From Paracoccaceae bacterium (GTDB taxonomy: Bacteria; Pseudomonadota; Alphaproteobacteria; Rhodobacterales; Rhodobacteraceae): a DNA stretch of 9,475 nucleotides. The notes under the pieces are model-generated. The model had not been told where the DNA came from and searched no databases. It saw nothing but the letters and a program-made list of their open reading frames with translations. Numbering within the stretch: position 1 is the first letter of the stretch; every line of letters begins with the position of its first letter. The stretch lies in contig RGAJ01000049.1 in NCBI GenBank assembly GCA_009920225.1, positions 1 through 9,475 on the forward strand, written 5' to 3'. Of the stretch, positions 1 to 7,095 are shown one piece after another. Position numbers and translations under genes: made by a program.

Positions 1-570
1 GGATAGCTCAGACATCGCAACAGCCGCCTGTTCGCGAAACGCTGTAAACATCTGTCGGGTTGGCGCATCTAACGTCGCGTTTTCCCAAAACCGCCCCCAA
101 ACGGGCCTTTTTCCCAAAAGGCCATCTGCATCCCAAACACAGCGGGTAAACCCACTGGGTGTGATCCACGCATCGCAGGCGGTGTGCAGCTTTGCCATTT
201 CCGCGCCCAAGCGGGAAAACGTGTCGATCGGATCCAATAGTTGCAAGGGCTGTCGGCTAATGCCCAGTGGCGTTCCGGACATCCACGTGATGAGGTCGAT
301 GTATTGGCCATCCACCTGCTCGATCAACTGACCCGTCAGACTGGGCAGCGGCTGTGGCACAGACAGACCTGCGCGCGCCATTTCGGCAAGCCAGTCAAGT
401 TCTGACTGCAGCTCGGCGCGATCACGGTAACCAGGGCGCTTGAACCGCAATGCGAAACTGTTGCCATTGTGGGTCACCTTGTAAATGCGATTTTCCCGAC
501 CTGCGACAAAGACAAAGTTCGCACCCTCTAGCCCCCACAGGCCCAGCGCCTTGTGCACGTTGTCGATCAT
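1..570 (-). CDS. APH-fold small-molecule kinase, 3' part cut by window edge
   Basis: Only the first 190 residues are present; the frame is open to base 1. It begins MIDNVHKALGLWGLEGANF and shows the N-lobe layout of the aminoglycoside phosphotransferase / choline-hydroxylysine kinase superfamily: a glycine-containing strand pair (VAGRENRIYKV, about 22-32), the FALRF strand (39-43) where R42 sits at the usual ATP-contact position, a helix with conserved acidic residues (53-64), a VPQPL segment (71-75), and the LGAEMAKLH helix (121-129) typical of the family before the catalytic loop. The catalytic HGD..N and metal-binding D motifs would lie beyond the window, so activity cannot be confirmed. 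The ATG overlaps the TGA of the PLP-enzyme gene (ATGA, 567-570), indicating translational coupling. In this context it probably phosphorylates an amino-alcohol or hydroxy-amine that the adjacent phospho-lyase uses. It is unlikely to be an antibiotic-resistance enzyme. Family is fairly sure; substrate unknown. Confidence 0.8.
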   Translation of the reverse strand, partial: MIDNVHKALGLWGLEGANFVFVAGRENRIYKVTHNGNSFALRFKRPGYRDRAELQSELDWLAEMARAGLSVPQPLPSLTGQLIEQVDGQYIDLITWMSGTPLGISRQPLQLLDPIDTFSRLGAEMAKLHTACDAWITPSGFTRCVWDADGLLGKRPVWGRFWENATLDAPTRQMFTAFREQAAVAMSELS

Positions 571-1844
571 GCAGCCCCCGAAAGATCCGACAACACGGCA
601 TCCAGCGTCTCAATCAACAGATCCAGATGATCTTCGCCAAACGGCATGGGCGGACGAATTTTTAATGTATTCTTGTGTCGACCCAACTTGGATAAAATGA
701 CACCACGGTGGCGCATGGCATTTACCACGTGATCCGTGAAATCGCTTGCAGGGTCTTTGGTGTCGCGGTTCGTCACAAATTCGGCGCCAAAGACCATACC
801 AGATTGGCGCACATCACCGATGGCTTCGTATTTCGTCGCCAAATCACGCAGGCGTTCGGCCGCAAGCGCGCCAATCTTTGCGGCATGAGCTGGCAGGTTG
901 TTTTCCTCTAGTTCGTCCAAAACAGCCGTAGCCGCCGCAACAGACACAGGATTGCCACCGAAAGTGTTAAAATACCGGAACGCAGTGCGAAATCGGTCCA
1001 TGATGTCATGGGTGGTAACAACCCCTGCAACAGGATGGCCATTGCCCATCGGCTTTCCAAGACAGACCACATCAGGCAGCACGCCTTGTTTCTGATAGGC
1101 CCAGAAATGGCTGCCACAGCGCCCGAACCCTGATTGCACTTCGTCACAAATCAAAAGCCCGCCAGCCCGTTTAGCAGCCTGCGCAGCAGGGCGAAGCCAG
1201 CCTTGTGCTTGGCTCGGGAATCCTTCGTTCAAAAACAACGGGCACACGATCAAGGCGGCAAAGCCAATGCCAGTCGTATTTAATGCATCAATGGCCTCTT
1301 GCACCTTTGCGGCGAACCGATGTCCGTCGGGGTCTTCCAGACGATAACTGTCTGGTGCTTCGACATAGCGCACATATTGCCCCATCCCAAAACCGACCTC
1401 GGGCACGTTTGATGTGGACAGATGCGATACCAATGTCGTGTTGCCGTGATAGGTCGCGTCGGTTGCGATGATCCCGCGCTTGCCTGTGACCGCCTCAGCC
1501 ATGCGAAGGGCGATATCGTTCGCCTCTGACCCCGTACAAGTCATGATCGCGGTATCGAGACCATCGTCAAACGTCGCGGTCAGGCGATCCACATAGTCCA
1601 GAATATCGGTATGAAGATATCGCGTATGCACGTTCAATGTTTGCGCCTGTGCACAGATCGCCCCGACCACACGCGGATTGCAATGCCCGACATGCGGCAC
1701 GTTATTGTAGCAATCAAGATACCTGTTGCCTTCTGCGTCCCACATCCAAACGCCTTCGCCACGGACGATATGCACCGGATCATCATAGAAGGTCGATACA
1801 TTCGGCCCCAACAGTCTGCGACGACGGGCAACAATATCATTCAT
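567..1844 (-). CDS. Class-III PLP enzyme, phospho-lyase (AGXT2L/ETNPPL-PHYKPL) subfamily
   Basis: A complete 425-residue fold-type I PLP enzyme, normal length for class-III aminotransferases. Visible motifs: LDCYNNVPHVGHCNP (43-57), the phosphate-binding GSEAND (105-110), the aromatic cofactor-stacking region TYHGNT (131-136), cofactor-pyridine aspartate D234 in ICDEVQSGFGR, the Schiff-base lysine K264 in LGKPMGNGHPVAGVV, and FNTFGGNPVS (292-301). The NNV-HVGHC and GKPMGNGHP signatures are those I know from ethanolamine-phosphate and 5-phosphohydroxylysine phospho-lyases (human AGXT2L1 and AGXT2L2) rather than from ordinary omega-transaminases. Such enzymes release ammonia and phosphate from a phosphorylated amino-alcohol to give an aldehyde. 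The downstream overlapping kinase gene fits this role, since it could make the phosphorylated substrate. A true transaminase is the alternative. The start is supported by a GAGGAG ribosome site 9 nt upstream. It is likely cytosolic and probably co-transcribed with the transporter operon, although the 118-nt gap upstream could hold its own promoter. Confidence 0.88.
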   Translation of the reverse strand: MNDIVARRRRLLGPNVSTFYDDPVHIVRGEGVWMWDAEGNRYLDCYNNVPHVGHCNPRVVGAICAQAQTLNVHTRYLHTDILDYVDRLTATFDDGLDTAIMTCTGSEANDIALRMAEAVTGKRGIIATDATYHGNTTLVSHLSTSNVPEVGFGMGQYVRYVEAPDSYRLEDPDGHRFAAKVQEAIDALNTTGIGFAALIVCPLFLNEGFPSQAQGWLRPAAQAAKRAGGLLICDEVQSGFGRCGSHFWAYQKQGVLPDVVCLGKPMGNGHPVAGVVTTHDIMDRFRTAFRYFNTFGGNPVSVAAATAVLDELEENNLPAHAAKIGALAAERLRDLATKYEAIGDVRQSGMVFGAEFVTNRDTKDPASDFTDHVVNAMRHRGVILSKLGRHKNTLKIRPPMPFGEDHLDLLIETLDAVLSDLSGAA

Positions 1845-1962
1845 TCGCAGCTTCTCCTCATCCGCAAAACGACATGGCCATTCTGTCCAGACTTATGGAT
1901 CACTTGCAATGGGAAACATCATGCGCGTGACGAACACAGCCGCCCGCCCCACTATGAACACA
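1845..1962 (-). other. 118-nt intergenic gap before the PLP-enzyme gene
   Basis: This is the longest non-coding stretch in the window. It holds the GAGGAG ribosome-binding site of the downstream gene and, at 1878-1898, a short symmetric element: TCTGTCCAGA on the plus strand (arms TCTG/CAGA), loosely framed by CCAT and ATGG. Read on the coding strand, TTGCAA followed 17 nt later by ACAGAA is at best a poor promoter. There is no GC-rich hairpin with a T-run, so no intrinsic terminator is visible. The gap may mark the border between the transporter operon and a separately tuned catabolic pair, but the sequence does not prove it. Confidence 0.4.
1854..1859 (-). promoter_or_regulatory. Ribosome-binding site of the PLP-enzyme gene
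   Basis: GAGGAG on the coding strand lies 9 nt before the ATG ending at 1844. It is one of the two strongest Shine-Dalgarno matches in the window and fixes the start codon. Confidence 0.8.
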
Positions 1963-2994
1963 TCAGGTGTTGGGCATCGAATTCAGTTTGTTCTGCGCCT
2001 CAACCAAACTTTGAACCAAATCCAAATCTGCGGGCTTTAACATTCGTTCAGGCGAACCATTCAAAATGGCACGGACATCATGCAATATCATATCGCCGAT
2101 CAAATGACGTCCACCAAGAACGGCGGCGGCACGGTGCGGGGATAAGATGACATTTTTCATCGTACGTATCGGATCGTTTGCCCCAACGGGTTCATCGGGG
2201 AACACATCAACCGCGACTGTTATGCGTCCTGTTTCCGCCTCTGCGACCAAGGCATCGAAATCAACGCACCAAGCACGGCTGATGACTATGACCAACGCGT
2301 GATCTTGTAATTTAGAGATCAAATCAGAACTGAGCAGGCCGCGGGTCTCTTCCGACGGGACAGCAGCCACAACAACGATCCGACATTTTTTGACCAAGGT
2401 TTCCAAATCCACCAGATCAACATTGTCAGGGACGGTTGTGAGAAAGGGATCATAAGCCATCACCTGTGGCATGAACGGCGCAATCACCCTATGGGTTTCA
2501 CGCGCGATCTGGCCATAGCCGATAAAGCCCACTGTTTGATGATAGAGGCTGAAATCTGTGTCGTCGCGGTCGTCTAACCAACGCTCTTCACCGCGGCGAA
2601 AGGCTTCGTGTTCTGCAACAAGCCCGCGCCCCGCCGCCAACATCATTGCCAACGTCATTTCGGCAACAGCATTTCGAAACCCCGGAGAACATGACAATAC
2701 TTCAATTCCCGCGCTCATGCAGGCTGCGTAATCCAATCCTTCGCGAAAGGCGCCCGCAACTTCGATCGTCGCTTTCAAATTTTTTGCGCGCGTGATGTCC
2801 TGCGCACTCAGCTTTGGCAGGCTGCTCACGTAAAAACTTGCCTCTGGCAGCAATTGGTCGATGTCGTTACGGTCCATGGGTGCGTCGACACCGCCATGGA
2901 TGTCACAAATCTCAGACAACGCCGCATAGGTTTCATCGCGAAAAAGCTCTGTTTTTTTGCGAAAGTGGTTGTCCAAGATCAAGATCGGCTTCAT
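1963..2994 (-). CDS. D-isomer-specific 2-hydroxyacid dehydrogenase
   Basis: 343 residues, the usual size for the family. The split catalytic domain occupies the N-terminus (about 1-105) and C-terminus (about 290-343) around a Rossmann NAD-binding domain. Visible are the domain hinge NAVAEMTLAMMLAAGRG (108-124), the nucleotide loop VGFIGYGQIAR (155-165), and an acidic residue D182 at the end of the second strand (AYDPF), predicting NAD(H) over NADP(H). The catalytic triad appears intact: R240 in VISRAW, E268 in DVFPDEP, H287 in LSPHRAA. The third glycine of the GxGxxG loop is replaced by A164, and R240 is followed by A-W rather than the common G. It presumably interconverts a 2-oxoacid and a D-2-hydroxyacid; the substrate cannot be read. 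It starts 24 nt after the ATPase stop, within the transporter operon. No clear ribosome site precedes the ATG, hinting at coupling to the upstream gene. Confidence 0.9.
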   Translation of the reverse strand: MKPILILDNHFRKKTELFRDETYAALSEICDIHGGVDAPMDRNDIDQLLPEASFYVSSLPKLSAQDITRAKNLKATIEVAGAFREGLDYAACMSAGIEVLSCSPGFRNAVAEMTLAMMLAAGRGLVAEHEAFRRGEERWLDDRDDTDFSLYHQTVGFIGYGQIARETHRVIAPFMPQVMAYDPFLTTVPDNVDLVDLETLVKKCRIVVVAAVPSEETRGLLSSDLISKLQDHALVIVISRAWCVDFDALVAEAETGRITVAVDVFPDEPVGANDPIRTMKNVILSPHRAAAVLGGRHLIGDMILHDVRAILNGSPERMLKPADLDLVQSLVEAQNKLNSMPNT

Positions 2995-3018
2995 GTATGC
3001 ATCACACTTCGATAAGGG

Positions 3019-4110
3019 TTAATGGGCGGCATCCGATGCCGAAGGAAGTTCGTCAAACAGATGTGCCCGATCCGCATCAAATGTCAGCCCAACAGATTGA
3101 CCGATCTTGAAAATTTGATCGTCAGCAATCGCTGCGATCATCGTTGATCCGTCGCTAAGCTTGATATTCAATATCGTTTCTGACCCCAGTCTTTCTGTTA
3201 GGACAATCGTCCCCATCATGCAGGAATCGCGTTCATCTGCAATCGATAAATACTGTGGACGCAACCCAAGTGTTGCCTTGGTCCCAACCGTGAACGACCG
3301 CCCCTGTACATGCACGGTTGTTTCTGCAATTGCATCATTTTTCACGGTGATCTGGTCACCTTCGATTTTTTCTACGTTTACGACCGCAAAATTCATCGAC
3401 GGCGCGCCCAAAAATCCGGCGACAAACAAGTTTTTAGGGTGATGATACAAATCCATCGGCGCCCCAGCTTGCATGACTTCGCCATCTTTTAGAACCACAA
3501 TTTTATCGGCAAGCGTCATCGCTTCGACCTGATCATGCGTCACATAGATCATGGTCGCCCCCAGTTGGTGGTGCAATTTGCCAATTTCCATCCGCATATC
3601 CATGCGAAGCGCTGCATCAAGGTTTGACAAAGGTTCGTCAAACAAAAACACCTCTGGTTTTCGTGTGATGGCCCGCCCGATCGCAACACGCTGCCGCTGA
3701 CCGCCCGACAATTGGCTGGGCCGACGATCCAACAGATGTTCCATCTGCAAAATGCGCGCGGCTTCTTGGACTTTCAAATCCTTTTCGGCTTTTGGTGTCT
3801 TGGCAATGGTCAATCCAAATCCGATGTTTTCGCGCACCGTCATATGTGGAAAAATCGCGTAGGATTGAAATACCATTGCGACGCTGCGATCTTTGGGGGG
3901 TAGCGCGTTCACGACTTTGTCGCCGATGATCATATCGCCGGATGAAATATCCTCAAGCCCAGCGATCATGCGAAGCAATGTCGATTTCCCACAGCCAGAG
4001 GGGCCGACAAAAACCGTGAACTCACCATCATTGATTTCTAGGTCCACACCCTTGATGATGTCCACACTTCCAAAAGATTTACGAATGTTTTTTAAAACAA
4101 CATCGGCCAT
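3019..4110 (-). CDS. Carbohydrate ABC transporter ATP-binding protein (UgpC/MalK/MsmK type)
   Basis: 363 residues. The ATPase domain (about 1-235) is followed by a C-terminal TOBE-type regulatory region (about 236-355, with LGLRPQYL at 281-288 in place of the usual GLRPEH), which is diagnostic of importers in the CUT1 sugar/polyol family. Motifs in order: Walker A GPSGCGKST (36-44), Q-loop Q82 in VFQSYAIFPHMTV, signature LSGGQRQRVAIGRA (134-147), Walker B VFLFDEP (154-160) with catalytic E159, D-loop SNLD (162-165), switch H192 in VTHDQVEA. All catalytic residues are intact. As a dimer on the inner membrane it would energise the two permeases encoded upstream. Its ATG directly abuts the TAA of the glycosidase gene, and an AAGGA motif 12 nt upstream inside that gene could serve as ribosome site. 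Such ATPases are sometimes shared between importers, but here it belongs to a complete set. Confidence 0.96.
   Translation of the reverse strand: MADVVLKNIRKSFGSVDIIKGVDLEINDGEFTVFVGPSGCGKSTLLRMIAGLEDISSGDMIIGDKVVNALPPKDRSVAMVFQSYAIFPHMTVRENIGFGLTIAKTPKAEKDLKVQEAARILQMEHLLDRRPSQLSGGQRQRVAIGRAITRKPEVFLFDEPLSNLDAALRMDMRMEIGKLHHQLGATMIYVTHDQVEAMTLADKIVVLKDGEVMQAGAPMDLYHHPKNLFVAGFLGAPSMNFAVVNVEKIEGDQITVKNDAIAETTVHVQGRSFTVGTKATLGLRPQYLSIADERDSCMMGTIVLTERLGSETILNIKLSDGSTMIAAIADDQIFKIGQSVGLTFDADRAHLFDELPSASDAAH
3027..3041 (-). other. Short perfect inverted repeat at the 3' end of the ATPase gene
   Basis: CGGCATC and GATGCCG flank one central base, giving in RNA a 6-bp stem with a CGG loop just inside the ATPase stop codon. 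No T-run follows, so it is not an intrinsic terminator. It could stabilise or slow the transcript before the dehydrogenase gene, or be a chance product of the codons for S-A-S-D-A-A. Confidence 0.3.
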
Positions 4111-5103
4111 TTAGATTGCAGTTCCTTTTGATGTTGGGATGTGTAATGTACCATCGTCTTGGATCATGACCTGCTCAGGATCCATGATTTGACCAACAAA
4201 TTGATCCCGACCACGATCCTCAAACCCAAGGATTTGCAGCTGGCCTTTATGTTCGACAATCCGCGCCGCATATCGACGGCAGGGCATATCCCCGTCAAGA
4301 AAATGGCCCGGCGCAATCCGCCATGGACCACGCGGCGAGGCTGCCATGAGATAATGCGTGCCTGTCACTGGCTTATCTGGATAGCTGACCAAATATTCCT
4401 GAGACCAATGATTGGCGTCGTTGCAGAACAAACAATACCAAACACCATTGCGTTCAAAAACTTGCGGCACTTCTAACTGGCCAAATCCACCGACAAAAAC
4501 AGGGGGCTCAAGCGTCCAGTTCAACAAATCGGGCGAGGTGGCAAAGCCGATTGCCCCACCTGCATTTGCCTCGGCGATGTTTGGGGCGCGCGCTGTAAAA
4601 TACATCAGCCATCCCTCGCCTTCGGGATCACGCATCACCCAAGGATCACGCATCGCGCGATCATGCCAAAACCCGACCATATGTTCGGCTTCGTAATATT
4701 TGGCATTCGGGCCAGTGATATCCAAACACAGGCCATCCCCCACGCGCACCCAATTGTGCATATCGGCAGAGGTTGCATGCCCAACGCGTTGATACATTGC
4801 ATGTTCTGCGGCGCAGGTTCCGGTGTAAAACAGATGCCACAGGCCATCGTCATCTTGAACAACTGACCCTGTCCATGTGGTTTTATCATCCCATGCCTCG
4901 GTCTCAGACGGTTTGAACGTCGTTCCCAGATGTGTCCACGTTTTCAAATCTTGGCTGATGGCATGTCCTTGGGTCACATTGAAATGGCGGTCATCCGGAT
5001 TGCCCAAGGATTTATTTGCCTGCAGGAAATATCCATGCCATTTTTCGCCATCATGGGCGTACCAGCTGTCCCAAATCCATTTATCATCGAGAGCGATCAC
5101 CAT
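4111..5103 (-). CDS. Cytoplasmic clan GH-J glycosidase (GH32-like, GH68-like nucleophile motif)
   Basis: 330 residues counted from the ATG ending at 5103, chosen because AAGGA lies 7 nt upstream (an ATG 39 nt earlier would overlap the permease gene). The chain shows the beta-propeller repeats of GH32: YFLQANKS (25-32), GHAISQDLKTWTHLG (46-60), WTGSVV (77-82, the FSGS-like motif), LWHLFYTG (88-95), RDP (152-154), GFATSPDLLNW (186-196), LEVPQVF (210-216). The candidate catalytic set is D12 nucleophile in WDSW, D153 in RDP and E211 acid/base; the spacing resembles GH32. The usual WMNDPNG motif is absent, replaced by WIWDSW, which recalls GH68 levansucrases. There is no signal peptide, and the C-terminal beta-sandwich of GH32 enzymes is missing. 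Its position inside the importer operon suggests it cleaves the imported sugar in the cytosol, possibly a fructoside such as sucrose. A GH43/GH68-type role is an alternative. Confidence 0.78.
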   Translation of the reverse strand: MVIALDDKWIWDSWYAHDGEKWHGYFLQANKSLGNPDDRHFNVTQGHAISQDLKTWTHLGTTFKPSETEAWDDKTTWTGSVVQDDDGLWHLFYTGTCAAEHAMYQRVGHATSADMHNWVRVGDGLCLDITGPNAKYYEAEHMVGFWHDRAMRDPWVMRDPEGEGWLMYFTARAPNIAEANAGGAIGFATSPDLLNWTLEPPVFVGGFGQLEVPQVFERNGVWYCLFCNDANHWSQEYLVSYPDKPVTGTHYLMAASPRGPWRIAPGHFLDGDMPCRRYAARIVEHKGQLQILGFEDRGRDQFVGQIMDPEQVMIQDDGTLHIPTSKGTAI

Positions 5104-5107
5104 TTTT

Positions 5108-5986
5108 TTATCCTTTGACACCAGTTGACGCGATTGAGGCAATGAATGCGCGTTGCAAAAACAAATAGAAGACCAAGACGGGAACAGTGATCATGCTCAG
5201 ATATGCCATCACCTCGCCCCATGCGGTATTCAGTTGAAAGAAATATTGAAGACCAACAAGAACCGGACGATATCCTTCTTCTTGGACCACCATCAAAGGC
5301 CACAGATATTGATTGTACATGACCAGAAACTTTAGGATCGCCGCCGTCGCAATGATCGGCCCCGCAAGCGGCATCAGAACTTTGGAATATACCTGCCACC
5401 ACGACGCCCCTTCGGCGCGCGCGGCCTCGACCAAATCTTTGGGGATGTCGCGAAAATATTGCACGAACAAGAAAATTGTCAGGCCATCGGCGATAAAGGG
5501 AATGATTTGGACACGGTAGGTATTAAGCCAGCCCAGCTCAAGCCCTTCCATCCCGATCCAAGGCAACTTTGATGACATCAAAAGCAATGGAACCGCGATG
5601 GTTTCAAAGGGAACCGTCAATGTTGCAAGAATGGCAGACAAAACAAACGCTTTGCCCCGCCAATTCAAAATCGCGATGGAAAACCCAGCAAGCGAACACA
5701 GGAAAAGCGATGCAATGACGGTCACCCCTGTAATCAACAGCGAGTTTGCGACAAACAATCCCACGGGCGCACGTCTAAAGGCCGCGGCGTAATTGTCGAA
5801 ACTGATATCACCGACCGGCAAAAAGGCACGCAAGCTGCCGCTGTCAATCAAAAGCTGTTGGCTGGGCTTTAGCGACGACATCACCATAAAGACCAAGGGA
5901 AAGATAAAGATCGCAGCAATCAGCGTCAGAACGAGATAGCGCACAAACAGGCGCAAGCGATCATTGTTTAGATACGTCTGTGTCAT
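5108..5986 (-). CDS. Sugar ABC transporter permease, MalG-like (CUT1 inner subunit)
   Basis: 292 residues, typical of MalG/UgpE-type permeases. Hydrophobic segments lie at about 15-36, 78-104, 113-137, 161-178, 207-224 and 259-279, consistent with six membrane helices. The cytoplasmic EAA loop that docks on the ATPase is clear: EAARAEGASWWQVYSKVLMP (187-206). The N-terminus carries the FPLVFMVMSSLKP stretch (29-41) common to this subunit. The gene begins at the ATGA overlap (5983-5986) with the first permease gene, so the two halves of the channel are probably made in equal amounts. The stop is 4 nt before the glycosidase start. It works in the inner membrane with the other permease and the ATPase encoded at 4110-3019. 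Substrate specificity cannot be inferred from sequence alone. Confidence 0.95.
   Translation of the reverse strand: MTQTYLNNDRLRLFVRYLVLTLIAAIFIFPLVFMVMSSLKPSQQLLIDSGSLRAFLPVGDISFDNYAAAFRRAPVGLFVANSLLITGVTVIASLFLCSLAGFSIAILNWRGKAFVLSAILATLTVPFETIAVPLLLMSSKLPWIGMEGLELGWLNTYRVQIIPFIADGLTIFLFVQYFRDIPKDLVEAARAEGASWWQVYSKVLMPLAGPIIATAAILKFLVMYNQYLWPLMVVQEEGYRPVLVGLQYFFQLNTAWGEVMAYLSMITVPVLVFYLFLQRAFIASIASTGVKG
5111..5115 (-). promoter_or_regulatory. Ribosome-binding site that fixes the glycosidase start
   Basis: AAGGA on the coding strand overlaps the last codons of the second permease gene, whose TAA is at 5110-5108. Seven nucleotides separate it from the ATG ending at 5103. This spacing decides between that ATG and an in-frame one at 5142, which lies inside the permease gene. 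Confidence 0.75.
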
Positions 5987-7074
5987 GAATGACGCTCTCT
6001 GGTTAAGTAACGTTGAAGCAGTGAAATGCTTAGGACAATCAGGAACAAGAGCACCGAAATGGCGGATCCCCCTGAAATATCTTGTTTGCCATAGCCCCGC
6101 TCAATCGCCTGAAACACAATGGTTTGGGTGCTGTCGAGCGGTCCGCCATTTGTCATCACGTCGACTTGGGCAAACAATCCAAATGCTTGCATCGTAATCA
6201 CGATCAGCACCAACACCGCCGTATTGCGCAAACCGGGCCATGTGACATATCGAAAGGTTTGCCATTTGCTGGCGCCTTCCAAATCTGCTGCTTCGTATAA
6301 TGTAGGCGAAATTGTCTGCAGGCCAGAAAGCCAAATCACCATGTGAAACCCAACCGCCTGCCAAATCGACATCGCGATGATCGACCCCATGGCGGTGGAT
6401 GTCTGACCAAGCCAATCCACAGGTTCAAACCACCCAAAAGACATCGCACCAAGCAGGTTGTTCAACAGACCGTTGTTGCCGTCATAAATCAACCGCCACA
6501 AAAACGCGACAACGACAATCGACACCACAACAGGCATGAAATAGATCGCGCGATAAATGTTTATTCCGCGCAGTTTTTGGTTAATCAACAAGGCCAATCC
6601 CAATGCAAGCCCTGCCTGCAAGGGGGCCACGACCAAAACAAAGACAAACGTGTTTTTCAGGGCGCGCATGAACACAACATCTTTGGCCAAAATTACCCGT
6701 TTGAATTCATTGTTCGGGCCGGTTTGCCAGCTGAACCATTCCTGCATCCCCTGAATAGCGGGATAGTCTGGGTTTTTGCGGGTAAAATTGCGCAGTCTGG
6801 GATATTTTATGTCGCCGTCATCGGTGCGAACAATATCACCCTGCGCATCCCGTTCCGGTTCAAGCAGGATTGTTCCAACACTCAGAAGTTCGGTGTAATT
6901 TGTGAGCCCGATAAATTTCGCTGGATTGGGTGAAATCAGCCGTTGGTTCGTCAAACTAAACCACAGCGCAAAAAAGAACGGTAGAATAATAAAAGTCACC
7001 ATCAATGCAAATGCAGGCAGGGCAAATCCCCAACCCGAAATGTTAGACTGTGTCAAACTTGTCTTAGTCGCCAT
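5983..7074 (-). CDS. Sugar ABC transporter permease, MalF-like, with enlarged periplasmic loop
   Basis: 363 residues from the ATG ending at 7074, starting MATKTSLTQSN. The open frame continues further upstream to 7269, but earlier ATGs lie inside the hairpin or the binding-protein gene and are rejected. The first membrane helix (about 15-40) is followed by a hydrophilic stretch of roughly 90 residues (43-135, rich in charged residues, with LEPERDAQGDIVRTDDGD), longer than in most small CUT1 permeases and resembling the second periplasmic loop of MalF in being large. Further helices lie at about 138-165, 175-197, 227-249, 284-305 and 337-355. The EAA docking loop is EAADLEGASKWQTFRYVTWP (261-280). 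Its stop overlaps the start of the second permease gene. It forms the channel together with that protein. The ribosome site is weak (CGAGAT), so translation may depend on the hairpin region upstream. Confidence 0.93.
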   Translation of the reverse strand: MATKTSLTQSNISGWGFALPAFALMVTFIILPFFFALWFSLTNQRLISPNPAKFIGLTNYTELLSVGTILLEPERDAQGDIVRTDDGDIKYPRLRNFTRKNPDYPAIQGMQEWFSWQTGPNNEFKRVILAKDVVFMRALKNTFVFVLVVAPLQAGLALGLALLINQKLRGINIYRAIYFMPVVVSIVVVAFLWRLIYDGNNGLLNNLLGAMSFGWFEPVDWLGQTSTAMGSIIAMSIWQAVGFHMVIWLSGLQTISPTLYEAADLEGASKWQTFRYVTWPGLRNTAVLVLIVITMQAFGLFAQVDVMTNGGPLDSTQTIVFQAIERGYGKQDISGGSAISVLLFLIVLSISLLQRYLTRERHS

Positions 7075-7095
7075 TCTGAAATCTCGTAATTTGGG

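Noticed and set aside
1..570. Antibiotic-resistance aminoglycoside phosphotransferase
   Set aside because: The fold family is shared, but coupling to a phospho-lyase-type PLP enzyme in a catabolic operon fits a metabolic kinase, and there are no mobile-element signs nearby.
1611..2150. 179-codon plus-strand frame spanning the gap between dehydrogenase and PLP enzyme
   Set aside because: It covers the ends of two real genes on the other strand and has a composition (many H, R, P, C) typical of antisense frames, with no recognisable motif.
5104..5142. Upstream extension of the glycosidase by 13 residues
   Set aside because: It would overlap the permease gene, while the ATG ending at 5103 has an AAGGA site at ideal spacing.
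6343..6933. 196-codon open frame on the plus strand opposite the first permease gene
   Set aside because: Its product is a low-complexity mix rich in N, R, H and Q with no domain pattern, and the minus strand encodes a clear permease with the EAA motif.
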